Shown piece after piece: positions 9,773 to 21,832 of a DNA stretch of 64,000 nucleotides. The notes below the pieces were generated by a model. The model saw only the letters and a program-made list of their open reading frames with translations, was not told where the DNA came from and searched no databases. Numbering within the stretch: the stretch's first letter is position 1; each line of letters opens with the position of its first letter. The stretch is from Petunia secreta. Its lineage: Eukaryota > Streptophyta > Magnoliopsida > Solanales > Solanaceae. The translations under genes were made by a program, and so were the position numbers. The stretch is taken from NCBI GenBank assembly GCA_029990175.1, contig JARKIP010000053.1:19176001-19240000 (forward strand), in the 5' to 3' direction.

Positions 9773-9920
9773 ATGCAGGGTCTGGGGAAGGATTTCAACC
9801 CAAGGTGTATGATGTACGTGGTCTATCCTGATGCAAGGGTCAGTGGCTATTTCCATGACTTGAAGACAACTTCACCAGTTTGCTCTAAGGCTCTCTTCAA
9901 CTCATCTCTAGCCCTATAAC
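9773..9920 (+). mobile_element. SINE-like remnant (Au-like)
   Basis: The run from gggtctggggaaggat through caagggtcagtggctatttc to ggctctcttcaactcat matches, from memory, the 3' half of a widespread plant SINE with a 'gggtccggggaagg ... gctgtttccacggctt ... accaaggctccccttc' pattern. It is degraded. No clear target duplication was found. Confidence 0.5.
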
Positions 9921-10370
9921 AGTAAAAAACAGGTTAATTTTAAATATGTTGTTATATCTTAACATAAAATACTTACTCTTTTTAAGAATTATTATGTTAT
10001 ATAATGCTTTTAAAATTGGTCAACTCGACGATTAAGCGTGAATGCTCTTACAAATACTTGTTACTACCTTTGTCCAATTTTATGCAAAAGCTTTTAATTT
10101 TTAAAGGTCGAATGAGTTCTTCTTTCACCATCAATTTTTCATAAGCTTTTTAAATATTTTTAATTGATATAACAATAAGATACGTGCACCCATAAAAATC
10201 AATAAGAATAGCACCTAAAAAAACCAATAAGATACTGCAATACAGGATATTACTTTTTGGACAATTACTTAAAATTTGTTTATATAGGGTATACTTTCTT
10301 ATAAAAAATAGAAAATATTTTATTTATTTTGGAGAGTTAATTTGACTAATCTTTTTAAATTGGATTAGAT
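9921..10370. other. AT-rich intergenic DNA
   Basis: No coding frame or recognised repeat. Polypurine and poly-A stretches only. Confidence 0.5.
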
Positions 10371-10373
10371 TAA

Positions 10374-11078
10374 GGATGTGTTTGGTAGGAGGAAAATCTT
10401 TGGAAAATATTTTCTTGAAAAATAAGTGAATTTGTATAACTTTCTAGTGTTTGGTTGCACTATAATTATAAAAAAAAAATCTATCACCAACCACCCCTTC
10501 CCACTTCAAAACTTTCACCCACTCCAAACCATCCATCTTCCTTCACCCCCTCGCTACTAGCCACTCAACAATCACGTACAGATCGCAGTCGCTGAAGCAA
10601 TTGATGGCGGGAAGTTCTCGATCCGCCGGAGTTCGCCGACGGGATCAGTGGCTTGGTCCAAAAGATGCCCTAGCACTTTTATGTTCTCTCTAATCTGCTT
10701 ATGCTGCTGCTAAAATCAAACAAACCCTCTATCTTCTCAATTTAACTGCAAAAAAATTTCAGTCGTCATTGAGCTTGGTGAGACTGGTGGTCGACGGCGA
10801 GTAAGGAAGAAGATCAGGCTTTTCTCAAGCATCGGTGCCGGTGTCGGAACGGTGGGAATTTCTGCTGTGGGGGTCAGGGGGTGGAGGGTGGGGTGGTAAA
10901 GTGTGTGTTAGGGTAAGGTTTGGGGGTAAGGGATTGATGGGATTAGGGTTTTTGGGTGATTAGGAAAATATTTCCCAAGTCACATGAGCCAACCAAACAT
11001 GAGAAAATGAGAAAATATTTTTCAAAAAATATATTTCCCATTTTTCAGAAAATATTTTCCCCCATACCAAGCACACAC
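10374..11078. mobile_element. PIF/Harbinger-like MITE 1
   Basis: The ends are imperfect inverted repeats: ggatgtgtttggta on the left and taccaagcacacac on the right. They are flanked by TAA on both sides (10371-10373 and 11079-11081), the 3-bp duplication of PIF/Harbinger (Tourist) elements. The subterminal regions also pair: ggaaaatattttc near the left and gaaaatattttcc near the right. The 705-bp body has no transposase. A GC-rich core (about 10580-10870) is unlike the AT-rich ends and may be captured DNA. Confidence 0.7.
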
Positions 11079-11081
11079 TAA

Positions 11082-11488
11082 GTATAGTTTAGCATTAAAA
11101 CTTAGATACTAAAAGCAATACAAAAGGACTATAAGTTACAATATTTTTCATATCAGGATGGTGAGAAATGCTCCATCTTACAATATTGGCCAAAGTTCAT
11201 ATTGTTTGGCTTTAAAAAATTAGCACAAGTCACCTAAAGTGGAACCAAGGAAATATTAGTTGTACAAAGATTGGTATCGCATGGCGCATCATTGCGAAAA
11301 GCTTTTCTGTTGATTTTTTTATTTTTGAAGTTGGAAATCTTTTATAATCTTGTGGGTCTTGATAAAAACCAAGGCTAACTGATTGAATAGTTGCAGCAAT
11401 GGTCCATTTTCTTTCTTTTTTCTCTTTCTTTTCTTTATCTGTTTTATTTGGAGAGAAAAAGGATAGTAGGTGAGGGGTAATACTGATT
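11082..11488. other. Unassigned host DNA left of the L1 LINE
   Basis: No gene recognised. A pyrimidine-rich run (about 11405-11450) is the only distinctive element. This DNA was continuous with 15979 onwards before the L1 insertion. Confidence 0.5.
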
Positions 11489-11541
11489 CTTTGAAAACCT
11501 TTTTTTTTTTGGTAGAAACATGAGATAACATTAGATTAAAA

Positions 11542-12567
11542 TCACGAGACGTTACATCTAGCGTTCGTACGACTGTTACGTGAAATCGTACCACTATTAT
11601 TACAAGCAACAGTACTAGGGGAAGAAATGGCATTGAGCGCATTTAAATTCCCTAACGTAGACAACATATCACAAATATTATCCGATGTCCTAATAACAAA
11701 AGAAGTGCCAACACTATCTTCCAACAAACATTGCTGGACAAAATCCGGTAGCACCGCATAGTGGATAGTAGAGGAGGTGATGGACTGGTAGGAAGCTCCT
11801 TTTGCCAAGAGGTGAGCTACCCTATTTCCTTACCGAAAATTATGCCGGATGGTTGGCATGTTCAGTTGGATCATCATTGACCTGCAATTTGAAACAATGG
11901 AGGCATAAGTAGGGGTAGGTTTATCAAGCAAGCGTAATATATCCGTTGAGTCAGTTTCTATTTCTAACGAATTGTATTTCTGATGGATGGCCAAGGATAA
12001 ACCATGGAATAAGGCTAATAGTTCAACGTACATGTGATTATGGCCATGAACTTTTTTGTGGAAACTTAGAATCCAATTTCCATTGTTGTTGCGAAAAACG
12101 CCCCCAACATTGGCTTTATTATATTGATGGGAGTAAGCTCCGTCAATGTTGAGTTTGATTTTTCCTAAGGGAGGAGGAAGCCAGGCTACTTTAATGTTGA
12201 GGTGACGAGCAAATCTTATATCTTTATCAGTAAGGAGAATGAATTCCAGGACTTTGGAATGAATTTGCCCAAGGGTTATGGATTTGTCTAAATTATTAAT
12301 ATTACTGTTACGATTGAGCCATAGATTCCAAAGGGCAAAAGATAAAAATTCAGGCCATTTGTAGTATTTTGAATGGAGCTTAGGGGAAAGATCCTTGAGC
12401 GTAGGCATCCAATTTATATGGTCGATAGAGTTCACATCAATAGAGCAGCTAGCCCAAAAGTGTCTAGCAATAGGGCAGTCCACAAAAATATGGAAGAGAT
12501 CCTCAATATTGGTTCTACACATCGACACAGGGCAGGTAGGATCTATATTAATACCAATTTTATTCAA
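11542..12567 (-). pseudogene. L1 C-terminal zinc-binding region and RNase H
   Basis: Frame 12567-11830 has CPVSMCRTNIEDLFHIFVDC (Cys/His zinc-binding 'zf-RVT' pattern C-x3-C...H-x4-C), then KIKLNIDGAYSHQYNKANVG (first RNase H Asp), MYVELLALFHGLSLA (Glu) and SLEIETDSTDIL (Asp). The frame at 11808 continues with MAKGASYQ, equivalent to the N-x-VAH-LAK-A end of plant L1 RNase H. One frameshift or stop lies near 11829. Confidence 0.9.
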
Positions 12568-13399
12568 ATAGGAACGGGTAGGAAGTCTATTATGAAGGCA
12601 TTGCCATAGAAAAAACTTAATTTTATTAAGAGTATTGAGAGTCCAGATCCAGTTAAAGTCCTGGCTAATGAGGGCCTGAGATTCAATTATACCATAAGTG
12701 GATTTGAGAGAGAAAAGACCATTACTACTGAGAGTTCATACAGGGTAATCAATATCAGTCTGACATATGGGAGGGGGAAGGTGGATAAGATGATTAGTAA
12801 TGTCATCAGGAAATTCAAAAGATAAACTTCCTGGATTATTGACAGCATCAGCCACCTTTAAGTTGGTTTCATACAAGGTTAGGGGGCCGCTAATAGATTG
12901 TCTGATGGGAATTCTATTAGGAAGCCAGCTTTCATTCCAAAAAGATATAGATTTACCATTATCCAAGATCCAGTGAGAGTGGTCATTACAAATTGGCCAA
13001 ACTGTACAGATATTATTCTAGGTAAAAGATTTGGACTGAGTAACTCGATTAAAAATATATTTGTTACTAACTACTTGGGCCCAAAGAGAGGTAGGGCAAG
13101 AAAAACATCGCCAAGCAAGACTAGTTAGCAAGGCTAAGTTTTTAGTTTTGGCTTTGGTTATGGCTAGACCTCCCAGGTGTTCAGTTTTAGTAACAGTATT
13201 CCATGAGATGAGATAAAGCTTTTTCTTAGAAGTGGTAATACCCCATAAGAAGTTTCTTTAGATTTTATCCACTATCTTGAGAGTTTTGGAAGGAAGTAAA
13301 TGATATTGCATTATGTGGTTAGGGATAGTATTAAGAGTTGACTTAATAAGAGTTGCCCTACCAGCAATATTGAGAAAGTTTGTTTTCCAACTTGAGAGT

Positions 13400-14690
13400 T
13401 TTGCTTGGAGATTATCAATAAGGAATTGGTAATCTTTATGTCTTGGTTTGCAAGTAAATATAGGAAAACCAAGGTATTTACCAAAAGGACTTAATACTCA
13501 TTACCAGGATGGAACCCAGGAGATTTGCTACACTTGAAGTCACATTTTGAGAGAAAACTCTTTTGGATTTTGAAGTATTGACCTTTTTCCCCAGAAAGAT
13601 CACAAAAAAGGTCTAGGGTTGCTTTGATTGAGAAAACAGATTTTTCATTTGCCTTAGCCATAAAAGTAAGATCATCCGCAAATAATAAATGGAAAATTTT
13701 AGGACCTTTTGGCGAAATTTTGACAGGGCTCCAAATGTTTAGGTCCACATTATAGTTAATATAGACAGAAAGGAGTTCAAGACACAATATGAAGATATAG
13801 GGGGACATGGGATCGCCTTATCAAATACCCCTAGTGGGGTTGAAAGATGGTGTCTTTGATCAATTAACAAGGATTGAAATGGATGAGGAGGAGACACAGG
13901 ATAAAATGAGTTTAGAGATCCTAGGAGAAAATTTGAAGAAAGCTAGCATGGTACGAGTGAATGACCATTCAAGACGATCAAAGGCCTTCTCAAGGTCTAT
14001 TTTAACCAGCATTTCACCTTCAGCACCTTTCATATGAGAGAATTTATTTAAAATTTCCTGAATTATAATGGCATTATCAGAATCTCTTCTATTTTTCAGA
14101 AAATTAGATTGAGAGGGACTGATCAAACTGTCTAAATGAGGTTTGATGCGATTTGAGATAATTTTAGTAATGATCTTATAAATTGTGTTGCACAAACCTA
14201 TAGGGAGAAATTTTTTAAGGTTAACAACATTTTTAAATTTAGTAATTAAGCAAAGATAAGTAGTGTTAGCATGTTGGGGAATATTACCAGAAGAGAAAAC
14301 TTGATGACAAAAGGTTTTGACTGTGGGGCCAATGATATCTCGATAAAACTGGAAGAAAAAAGGGTGGAGCCCATCAGGACCAGGAGCTTTGTAAGGTTGA
14401 AAGGATAAGACTGCCTGAGTTATCTCACTATCAGTTAAAGGGCGATCGAGATTTGAAAGGTCTGTTTTATCATACCAAGTAGAGCCATTCTCAAGGGGAT
14501 TAATTTTACTAGTAAAATGGCTAGTACTAAAAAGGTTTTCAAAGTAAGTAATAACATGGTTGGCTATCGCAGATTGATCAAAAATTAGATTACCATTTTC
14601 ATCCTGAAAATGAGTAATTTTATTTTTCCTACGACAATTAAGGGTAGTAACATGAAAAAATTTTGTGTTAGCAACCCCTTGATTTAACCA
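13400..14690 (-). pseudogene. L1 reverse transcriptase
   Basis: Broken frames. 14195-13860 carries IYKIITKIISNRIKPHLDSL, ISPSQSNFLKNRRDSDNAII and MLVKIDLEKAFDRLEWSFT (first catalytic Asp region). 13808-13491 carries MSPYIFILCLELLSVYI and FHLLFADDLTFMAKAN with the FADD catalytic pair. Upstream minus-strand text around 14400 also reads as the FKPYKAPGPDG-type region of L1 RT. Frameshifts separate the parts. Confidence 0.9.
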
Positions 14691-14692
14691 AT

Positions 14693-15619
14693 TTATTCTA
14701 GATTTGAGACGCCAAAATTCTTCCTCATTTTTAAAAGGTTATTAAAATCAGTCGCCAATTTATCTTCTAAATTTTGGAGAAAGTAGCTAGTAGAATATCT
14801 AGGAGAGGACTGAATACCATTAATCCTGGCAAGCAGGATAGATTTTTTCTTGAAAATATTGCCAAATACAGTTTTGTTCCAGGTAGTGATCTCATCCTCG
14901 AATAATTTTGGGGCCTCATAGAAAGGTTTATTCGACCAAGCATAATTAACAATGTTACGAAGATCTGGATGGGAAGCCCACATAGTTTCTAATCTAAACG
15001 GCTTCCTACCATTAGTATTAGGCTTTTTATTAAGACTAATAAGTATAGGATGATGATCAGAGTAGGTCTTAGGCAAGTGAATTACTGGCGCATCTTTAAA
15101 CAATGTTATCCAATCATTATTGGCTAAGCACCTATCTAATCGTTCCATTATAAGGCTAGCTCTACATTTACTATGGTTAGACCAAGTATACTTAGGGCCC
15201 TTAAAACCTAAATCTACAAGTTTGCAGTAGTTAATGCAATTCCAGAAATTATTAGCATTTTTAACAATAATAGGTCTACCACCAAATTTGTCATTTTGAG
15301 ATAGAATTTGGTTAAAATCACCTCCAATAAGCCAAGGACCCTTATAATTATCATATAAATTAGCTAAGTCATGCCATAACATATTACGATTTATACAAGA
15401 GTTACTAGCATAAATAATAGAAAAAAGCCAAGGAATTTGAAAAGAAGAATTATTTACCATGATCATAGCATGAACCTCATTTCCTTTGATGTTCACATTT
15501 GTCACAGTAACTATATCAGTTTTCCAAAGCAGTACAATCCCACCAGAACGACCAATAACTGGGACTTCAGCGTAATCAGAGAAATCAAATCTAACTCGTA
15601 GGTCATGAAGGTCATCCAT
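14693..15619 (-). pseudogene. L1 endonuclease (APE-like) domain
   Basis: A 308-codon open frame. Visible elements: GRSGGIVLLWKTDIV, WLFSIIYASN, PWLIGGDFNQIL (the GDFN catalytic motif), GPKYTWSNHSKCRASLIMER then LDRCLAN, and TYSDHHPILISL (the SDHHP motif). These are the catalytic landmarks of apurinic-endonuclease-like LINE nucleases that nick target DNA. The initial catalytic Asn/Glu region lies upstream across a frameshift. The C-terminal 100 residues are the linker towards the RT. Confidence 0.92.
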
Positions 15620-15626
15620 TTTAGTC

Positions 15627-15911
15627 TTAAGAAGAGCTACTACTAACGTTCCAAATTATAATATTAAACTGCCTATTCGTGTTAACCATATTATTAGGGT
15701 TAGGGTTTAGATCATATAACATATCCAGTTCAGGATCAGTTCTGAGAGTTGGGTTCAACACTACTGTATATTTCCCCACAATCCGATTTGCTGGTGCCCT
15801 CACATCCAATGAGCACTTGTAAAGGGAGTGATGACCAGTGAAAATTACCTTTTTGTCTACCCTTTCCTTGAATAACATGATAGCTATTTCCTTTAGGTTT
15901 ACGAACTCCAC
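15627..15911 (-). pseudogene. L1 5' part with start of ORF2
   Basis: A 94-codon frame. Its last part, MVNTNRQFNIIIWNV, resembles the usual start of plant L1 ORF2 (short leader then N-x-L/I-I-W-N), which leads into the endonuclease domain. The part before it may be the C-terminus of ORF1 or an ORF2 leader; I cannot tell. A frameshift near 15630 separates it from the endonuclease frame. Confidence 0.6.
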
Positions 15912-15978
15912 TTGACTCTCCCTCCCCCTGCTGTGATTTGTTCTAGCACCCTCCCCACGTTGCCTTTGAAAACCTTTT

Positions 15979-17640
15979 ACTGCTACTGAAAAGTGAAAAA
16001 CGCAATGAACCTAGAATTGAAGATGTACCTCAAAATTGTGCTTCTAAACGTTTCTCATACTTGGAGGTCTTACGAAAAAATCCAAGAAGTTACACTCACC
16101 TCATCCATATCATGATCTAAACAACAATTTCAACAAAGATACTTCTTTTTAAAAGAACATGCCCTCCAATGTTTAGTCTAACTGTTGACTTTGAAGCTTT
16201 GAGATTAAAGAGTCATCCATGTTCAATATTATACTGTGTACTTATGTCCAATTAATCTTTGGTATGAAATTGAAGAGCTGAAGATTGCTTACAGTCGAAA
16301 CATACTCTCAATATTACTTTACTGTTCTTTTTAACTTTATTTACTCGAGTAACTAAATAAGCTCGGACAAAGTTCAATTGATACCATTTATTTGTATATG
16401 ATATATGAGACTTTGTCGATGACTAGCCCTTTCTGTTGCGGGGTATGATTAGCACTTTCTGTTGCATGATATAAAAAAGAAGAAAAGTAAAATACTCTTT
16501 AATTTTTTACTCACTCCGTTTCATTAATTAAACTATTCTTTGATTCGGCATGAAAGAAAAAAATAAAAAATTTAAACCTTGTGCTGTAAATTAAATCGTG
16601 TGTATTTGTGTGTGTGATAGTAACTTATCTCATTTAAGATAATATGAGATATTAAGAATTAGATTGTTACCATATTTATAAATGTGTGACTATATTTTTT
16701 TTATCGTCCTAATATGAAATGTAGGGATCAGTTTATGGAATTTTGACTGCATCAGTCCGATATACGTATTTAGTAACTTAATAATGGACAGATTTGTTGT
16801 TGAGCAAATGATGGGAGTCGAAACATGTGAACTCCATGTAGTTTGTCTGCTTCTTCTTCTGTCGTTTTCTTCTCTTCAGTGTTTCCTCTTATTTGCCAGC
16901 TTTTGTGTTAATCTCTCTTTGTTAATTTATAATTCCCATACTTTCAGCTGTTGTATCTCAGTGTACTGATTGTTGCTCAATATATATAGCACGAACTTGT
17001 TTATCTTTTCTTTTCAACTTCCTTTGTTTTTATTCTTCATTTTTATCTTTCTTAAGTATCTCCTCCTCTGTGGGATGAGACTCATGGATTGACTTAATTA
17101 GGATAAGTTTACACTTGTGGATGTGGAATTTCTCTTTCGGTTCGTTTTTGTTTTATTTTATGTTTCCTATGGAGTATATACAGTGTTAATAACAAAATTT
17201 ACTGTCAAATAAATATTGAAACTTCATGCATCAGATGCATTAAAATGGCCACAATCAGAATACATATGGTTTCATGAAGAGCTAATTACTTAGAGTATTG
17301 AATTTGGGAGTGTAAAGAAGACACATGCATTTTCGTGATGTAAATGGCCGGTGACATTGAAACCATAATTACTTATGGTCATATTAGATGGAAAAGTATC
17401 AGTTTAACGTACCTTCCCAACAAATTTGTTTTTCCTTTCTATTTTATGAATAAAAGGTACGACCTGTTGGTAGTTTATACTTAATGACCTTTGTCCTACT
17501 TTCTTGTTTTACATTCATATATACATATGTACATGTATATGCATATGTGCATTCATATCTTGTCTCAATCTTTCTGTTTCATGTTCATCTAAATAATTGT
17601 TTCCTCCTGTATGTTTCGTCAACTTTGCGAAATCATAAAT
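15979..17640. other. AT-rich intergenic DNA
   Basis: No supported gene. The words ctttctgttgc occur twice in 16429-16465. A Stowaway-like end (actcactccgtttcatt, about 16510) has no clear partner. Short frames here lack any domain. A 61-codon + strand frame at 16784 is Leu/Ser-rich and probably chance. Confidence 0.45.
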
Positions 17641-17674
17641 ATGATAAGAACAATGACAAAAAGAAAGCTTTACT

Positions 17675-17753
<79 letters not shown>

Positions 17754-17870
17754 TCAACTTTTCGAACTTATAGAATAATTAGAACAATGACAATAAGAAA
17801 TTACTATATAATTAGAACAATGACAAAAAGATATCATATAACTAGAACAATGACAAAATGAAAGCAACAA
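17641..17870 (+). repeat. Short repeats agaacaatgacaa around a TA tract
   Basis: The word (t/a)agaacaatgacaa recurs four times (about 17645, 17780, 17814, 17843). The last three are about 30 bases apart, and the first is separated from them by the (TA)n tract. The TA tract seems to have expanded inside a small tandem array. Confidence 0.75.
17677..17751. repeat. (TA)n microsatellite
   Basis: About 37 uninterrupted TA units. Long reading frames made of IYIYIY on both strands come from this tract and are not genes. Confidence 0.98.
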
Positions 17871-18892
17871 CGTTTCTTCATCACACCTTAGTTTACGCAT
17901 AGTAGCACACCTAAAAACTTTTATACAAACGTTTTATTATTATTTTGTATAACCGATAGAATATATAGAACTGCATATATACTGTTTCTTTATAAAAAAT
18001 CATATTTTTTCACCGTGAATAAGGTTCACTTTCATCGAGTTAATTAGACTGACTTGCCAACTGACCAATATATTTGTGATTAATAATTGTTAGAGCATCG
18101 AGACAAGAATTGGGGACCATTAATCTGCCAATTAATTTTAGTTCTATTAAAATATTATGATACATAATATGACATTTTACGTATAAACTGACTTGGCAAT
18201 GCGTATGACTTATCCGACTTTTGTATAACACGTTTTTTCACACACATAAACCAAAAATATGTGGTCCAGCAGGAACCGTTGCAGGGTTTATGGGTGCAAA
18301 GAGAAATAAAAATAAAGAGAACTACTACTAACAACACATAAACTAAGATAGAAGGACGAATTTCACATCAGTTTGGCTCTTTCTGAGGTAATGAATTTGT
18401 TGCTTTGGGACTGTGTCCAGCTTATGTTTTCTCTCTCGTTTTCTTCTAGGGTGAGGAATCTCTTATGCAGAGGCAGGATACCGGACTTAAAATTTATAGG
18501 TCGAAATACCACTAGCTATTTCATTAAACATTAAAATTATTAGGTATCAAATTCAATATTTATAGATAGTTAATGAATTTTTAGTATATACATTACATAT
18601 ATTTCGGCAGTAACAATCTCCTTTAAATCCTACTGAAAACCCTAGTACGGAAGAGAAAGAAAAACAAAGAATGTAATTCAATCTAAAATGTCAATAAAAC
18701 ATTAATATTCCTGGTTATATGAATTATATTCTAAAAGTTACTGTATTAGACTAAAATGGCACAAATGAAAGGCTATAATATTGTTCTCTCTAGAGAAATG
18801 GAATATTGCAACCGTTTCAATTTATGTGGCAAAATTTAAGTAGTCATAAATTTAATAAAGAAATGAAGATTTTTGATATAAAAATATCATTA
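17871..18892. other. AT-rich intergenic DNA left of the copia element
   Basis: Nothing coding. A word resembling a degraded Stowaway end (ccgtttcaatttatgtgg, about 18811) lies near the copia insertion without a partner. Confidence 0.45.
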
Positions 18893-18897
18893 TATTT

Positions 18898-19147
18898 TGT
18901 TGTTGATTGGGAATTAGATGATGAAATAGGGTTGAGAGAGAGAGAGAGAAGAGAGTGATGAGAAGACTCTGTATTGATTCATTAAGCGCAGATAAGCCTT
19001 AGAGGCTTTATATACACGCGGGGGTAGTTAGGGAGGGGATTAACAGAATTTTTAAACCTAACTACTTCTGTTAACTAACTTCTGGACATGGGAAAATTAC
19101 TAATTTGCCCTTATAACACTAATCTGCTAATTACAGCTTGCTTAAGA
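18898..19147 (-). repeat. 3' LTR of the copia element
   Basis: Matches 23607-23853 almost base for base. It includes a (ga)n run and the sequence ctttatata (19006-19014), whose complement TATATAAAG is the likely TATA box. A polypurine tract (complement of ctccctctcaag, 19148-19159) adjoins it. Confidence 0.93.
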
Positions 19148-19230
19148 CTCCCTCTCAAGCTAGGTGGTAAACACATTAAGTAATCCTAGCTTGGAACATA
19201 AGTAGGAATGTACTCGATTCAATCCTTTAG

Positions 19231-19815
19231 TCAAGACATCTGCTGGTTGCTCCTTGGTTGAAATATATTGAGTTGAATCAATCCTTGTAAGATCTTTTCC
19301 CTCACAAAGTGGCAGTCGATCTCAATGTGTTTGGTTCTCTCATGGAAGACAGGATTGGCAGCAATTTGCATAGCAGCATTGCTATCTGAGAATACTTTAA
19401 CTGGCAGTTCACACTTGATCCCAATTTCAGCAAAAAGATACATTATCCAGGTGATCTTAGCAGACAAAGAGTCCATGCTTCTATACTCTGCTTCAGCTGA
19501 GCTTCTGGATACAGTAGTTTGTTTCTTTGATTTTCAAGAAATTAATAAGTCCCCCAGCTTCACCATAAACCCAGTCATTGACCTCCTAGAGAATATACAG
19601 GCTGCCCAGTCAACATCACAGTAGGCACTAACAGTTCTAATAGGATTGCTAGACAATAGAACCCCTTGCCCAGGCTGGTTCTTAACATATTTGACTACTG
19701 TCATTGCTGCTTCTAGATGAGATTGTTTTGGTTGTTGAAAGAATTGACTTAGTGTCTGAACACTATAAGCAATGTCAGGTCTTGTGACAGTTAAGTACAA
19801 GAGTTTCCCTATCAA
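19231..19815 (-). pseudogene. Copia RNase H and RT C-terminus
   Basis: Frame 19815-19534 has IGKLLYLTVTRPDIAYSVQT and HLEAAMTVVKYVKNQPGQG, typical of the copia RT-RNase H connection, then VSAYCDVDWAAC (first RNase H Asp; family usually YCDSDWAGC). Frame 19476-19231 has VKVFSDSNAAMQIAANPVFH and ERTKHIEIDCHFVREKI, the conserved C-terminus. A frameshift lies between them near 19500-19530. Confidence 0.92.
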
Positions 19816-19818
19816 TCT

Positions 19819-20904
19819 TTAATATACACTAGGATCAGCCAGAAGTTTGTCATTTACCAGATTGTCATTCTTTAAATAATCATCATACTCTCTGGTGGTG
19901 AGCTTTATATTAGGATCAATTAGTGTGGTTGCTGGTTTAGCTGCACTTAGACCAGTTTCAGATATGAATTCTAATGAATATTTCTTTTGATGCATTATAA
20001 TGCCTTTGTTGGATCTAGCAAACTCAATGCCCAGGAAGTATTTAAGTTCCCCTAGGTCCTTCATCTTGAATGCTTTCTGCAGCTTGTCCTTAGTTTCTTT
20101 AATCAACTCCAAGTTGTCTCCTGTGATTAGCATGTCATCTACATACACCAACACTACTACAATCCCAAGTTTGGATCTTTTAGTGAATAGAGAATGATCT
20201 AGTTGGCTTTGGTGAAACTGAAATTTTCTCAAGGCTTCAGATAACTTTGCATTCCACTGTCTTGGAGCCTGTTTGAGGCCATACAAGGATTTAGTTAGTC
20301 TGTGTACTTTGTTCTCCCCCTGACTTCTAAATCCTTGAGGAAGTTCCATGTATATTTCATCATAGAGATCACCTTGTAGAAAGGCATTATAAACATCCAT
20401 TTGATGTATATGCCAGTGTTTGAATGCAACAATAGAGATAATGGTTCTAACAGTGACCATCTTTACAGCTGGAGAGAATGTTTCCCTGTAATCAAGCCCC
20501 TCCTTCTGACTGAACCCCTTTGCTACTAACCTTGCTTTGAAACTTTCTACTTCACCTATTGATTTATACTTGATCTTATATATTCACTTACAGCCTATTG
20601 GCTTCTTTCCTCTGGGCAGTGTAACTACAGTCCATGTCTTGTTACTTTCAAGGGCTTCTATTTCAGATTTCATGGCTTCAACCCATCTGGGATCTTTCAT
20701 AGCTTGATTGTAGTTACTAGGTTCAACCTCATTGGAGAAGGCTGCAATATAGGCTTGATATTTAGAAGTAATATTATCATATGATAGGTTGTTTTTCATA
20801 GGATAAGGCACTGAGTCATGTATACCCAGTGAGACACAGTCCTTCATCCATACTGGTGGATTATTTGTTCTTGGTGGTCTTGTAGGAGGAGCAGGTGCCT
20901 GCAT
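19819..20904 (-). pseudogene. Copia reverse transcriptase
   Basis: Frame 20904-20584 carries the pre-RT region ending DPRWVEAMKSEIEALESNKT and WTVVTLPRGKKPIGCK. Frame 20460-19819 carries HQMDVYNAFLQGDLYDEIYM (first catalytic Asp), LPQGF, LTKSLYGLKQAPRQWNAKLS, and VVLVYVDDMLITGDN (YVDD catalytic pair). A stop follows IGCK at the point where the family reads KWVYKIKY. It copies element RNA to DNA in the intact parent. Confidence 0.94.
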
Positions 20905-21832
20905 TGGTGGTTCTTGTTCTTGGATAGGAAGTTGAGCTTCTGCTACAGGTTCTTGAGGTGCTGGTTCATGTAATTCAATATCAATATCATCTCCCCTTGG
21001 GTTGTTAATGAGATGTTCTTGAAGAGAGGGAATAGTAGGATCAGTTGTGTCAGCTGTGGTGTGATTTTCTAAGAAATAGAGGAGGGGAAGCTATCTCTTG
21101 TTTAAAAGGAAATACATTCTCACTGAATATGACATCTCTGCTGACAAAGAAACTCTTGTTAGTTAAGTCAAGTAAGAGATACCGCTCTTGTTAGCCCATA
21201 TGCACAGCTGCTACTATTCTTGACTGCAACTTATCATGTTGCTGTACAATTTTTGCAAAGCATCTGCAGCCTATGACACTCAGGTGCTGTAGTGAAGGTT
21301 TCCTGTGATATAATTTCTCAAATGGCGTATGATAACTAATAGCTGAAGAAGGAGTTCTGTTTATCATATAGGCAGCTGCTAATACACAATGACCCCAGTA
21401 TTTCAGTGGAATATTTCCTTGAAATCTTATTGCTCTAGTTACTTCAAGAACTTGCATGTGTTTCCTTTCTGCTACACCATTTTGCTGTGGTGTATAAACA
21501 CAAGTCCTTTGATGGATAATACCTAGACTGGGAAAAAGATCATGATAGACTGAATTGAGAAACTCTGCTCCATTATCAGTCCTTATTATTTTGACAGCAC
21601 AGTTGAACTGAGTTTTAACTTGAGGGAAGAAGTTTTATAATGCAACACACACATCAGATTTCAGTTTCAGTAGAAACAACCAAGTCATCCTTTTCATATC
21701 ATAGACTACAGTCAGAAAGTACTTATTACCATCATATGTAGGAACTTTATAAGGTCCCCAAACATCTACATGTATCAACTCAAATGCATCTGTACTTCTG
21801 ATAGAACTTCTAGAGAATGGAAGTCTAGTTTG
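20905..21832 (-). pseudogene. Copia integrase
   Basis: Frame 21457-21191 has VLAAAYMINRTPSSAISYHT and PFEKLYHRKPSLQHLSVIGC, the C-terminal core and the copia GKGY-like region. Upstream minus-strand text around 21480-21580 encodes the tail of the catalytic core (TCVYTPQQNGVAERKHM-like, read across a break). Several stops occur. Confidence 0.85.

Larger units (their letters stand above)
11504..15963 (-). mobile_element. L1-type LINE, minus strand
   Basis: The element is bounded by a 15-bp target duplication, ctttgaaaacctttt (11489-11503 and 15964-15978). On the minus strand it ends in a poly(A) run at about 11513-11504. Domains in order: endonuclease (15619-14693), reverse transcriptase (about 14690-13400), zinc-finger-like linker, and RNase H (about 12300-11720). 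Only the extreme end of ORF1 or the intergenic part precedes ORF2, so it is 5'-truncated at about 4.46 kb. Several frameshifts break ORF2. Confidence 0.92.

Noticed and set aside
17484..17861. Open frames with IYIYIY on both strands
   Set aside because: Produced by the (TA)n tract.
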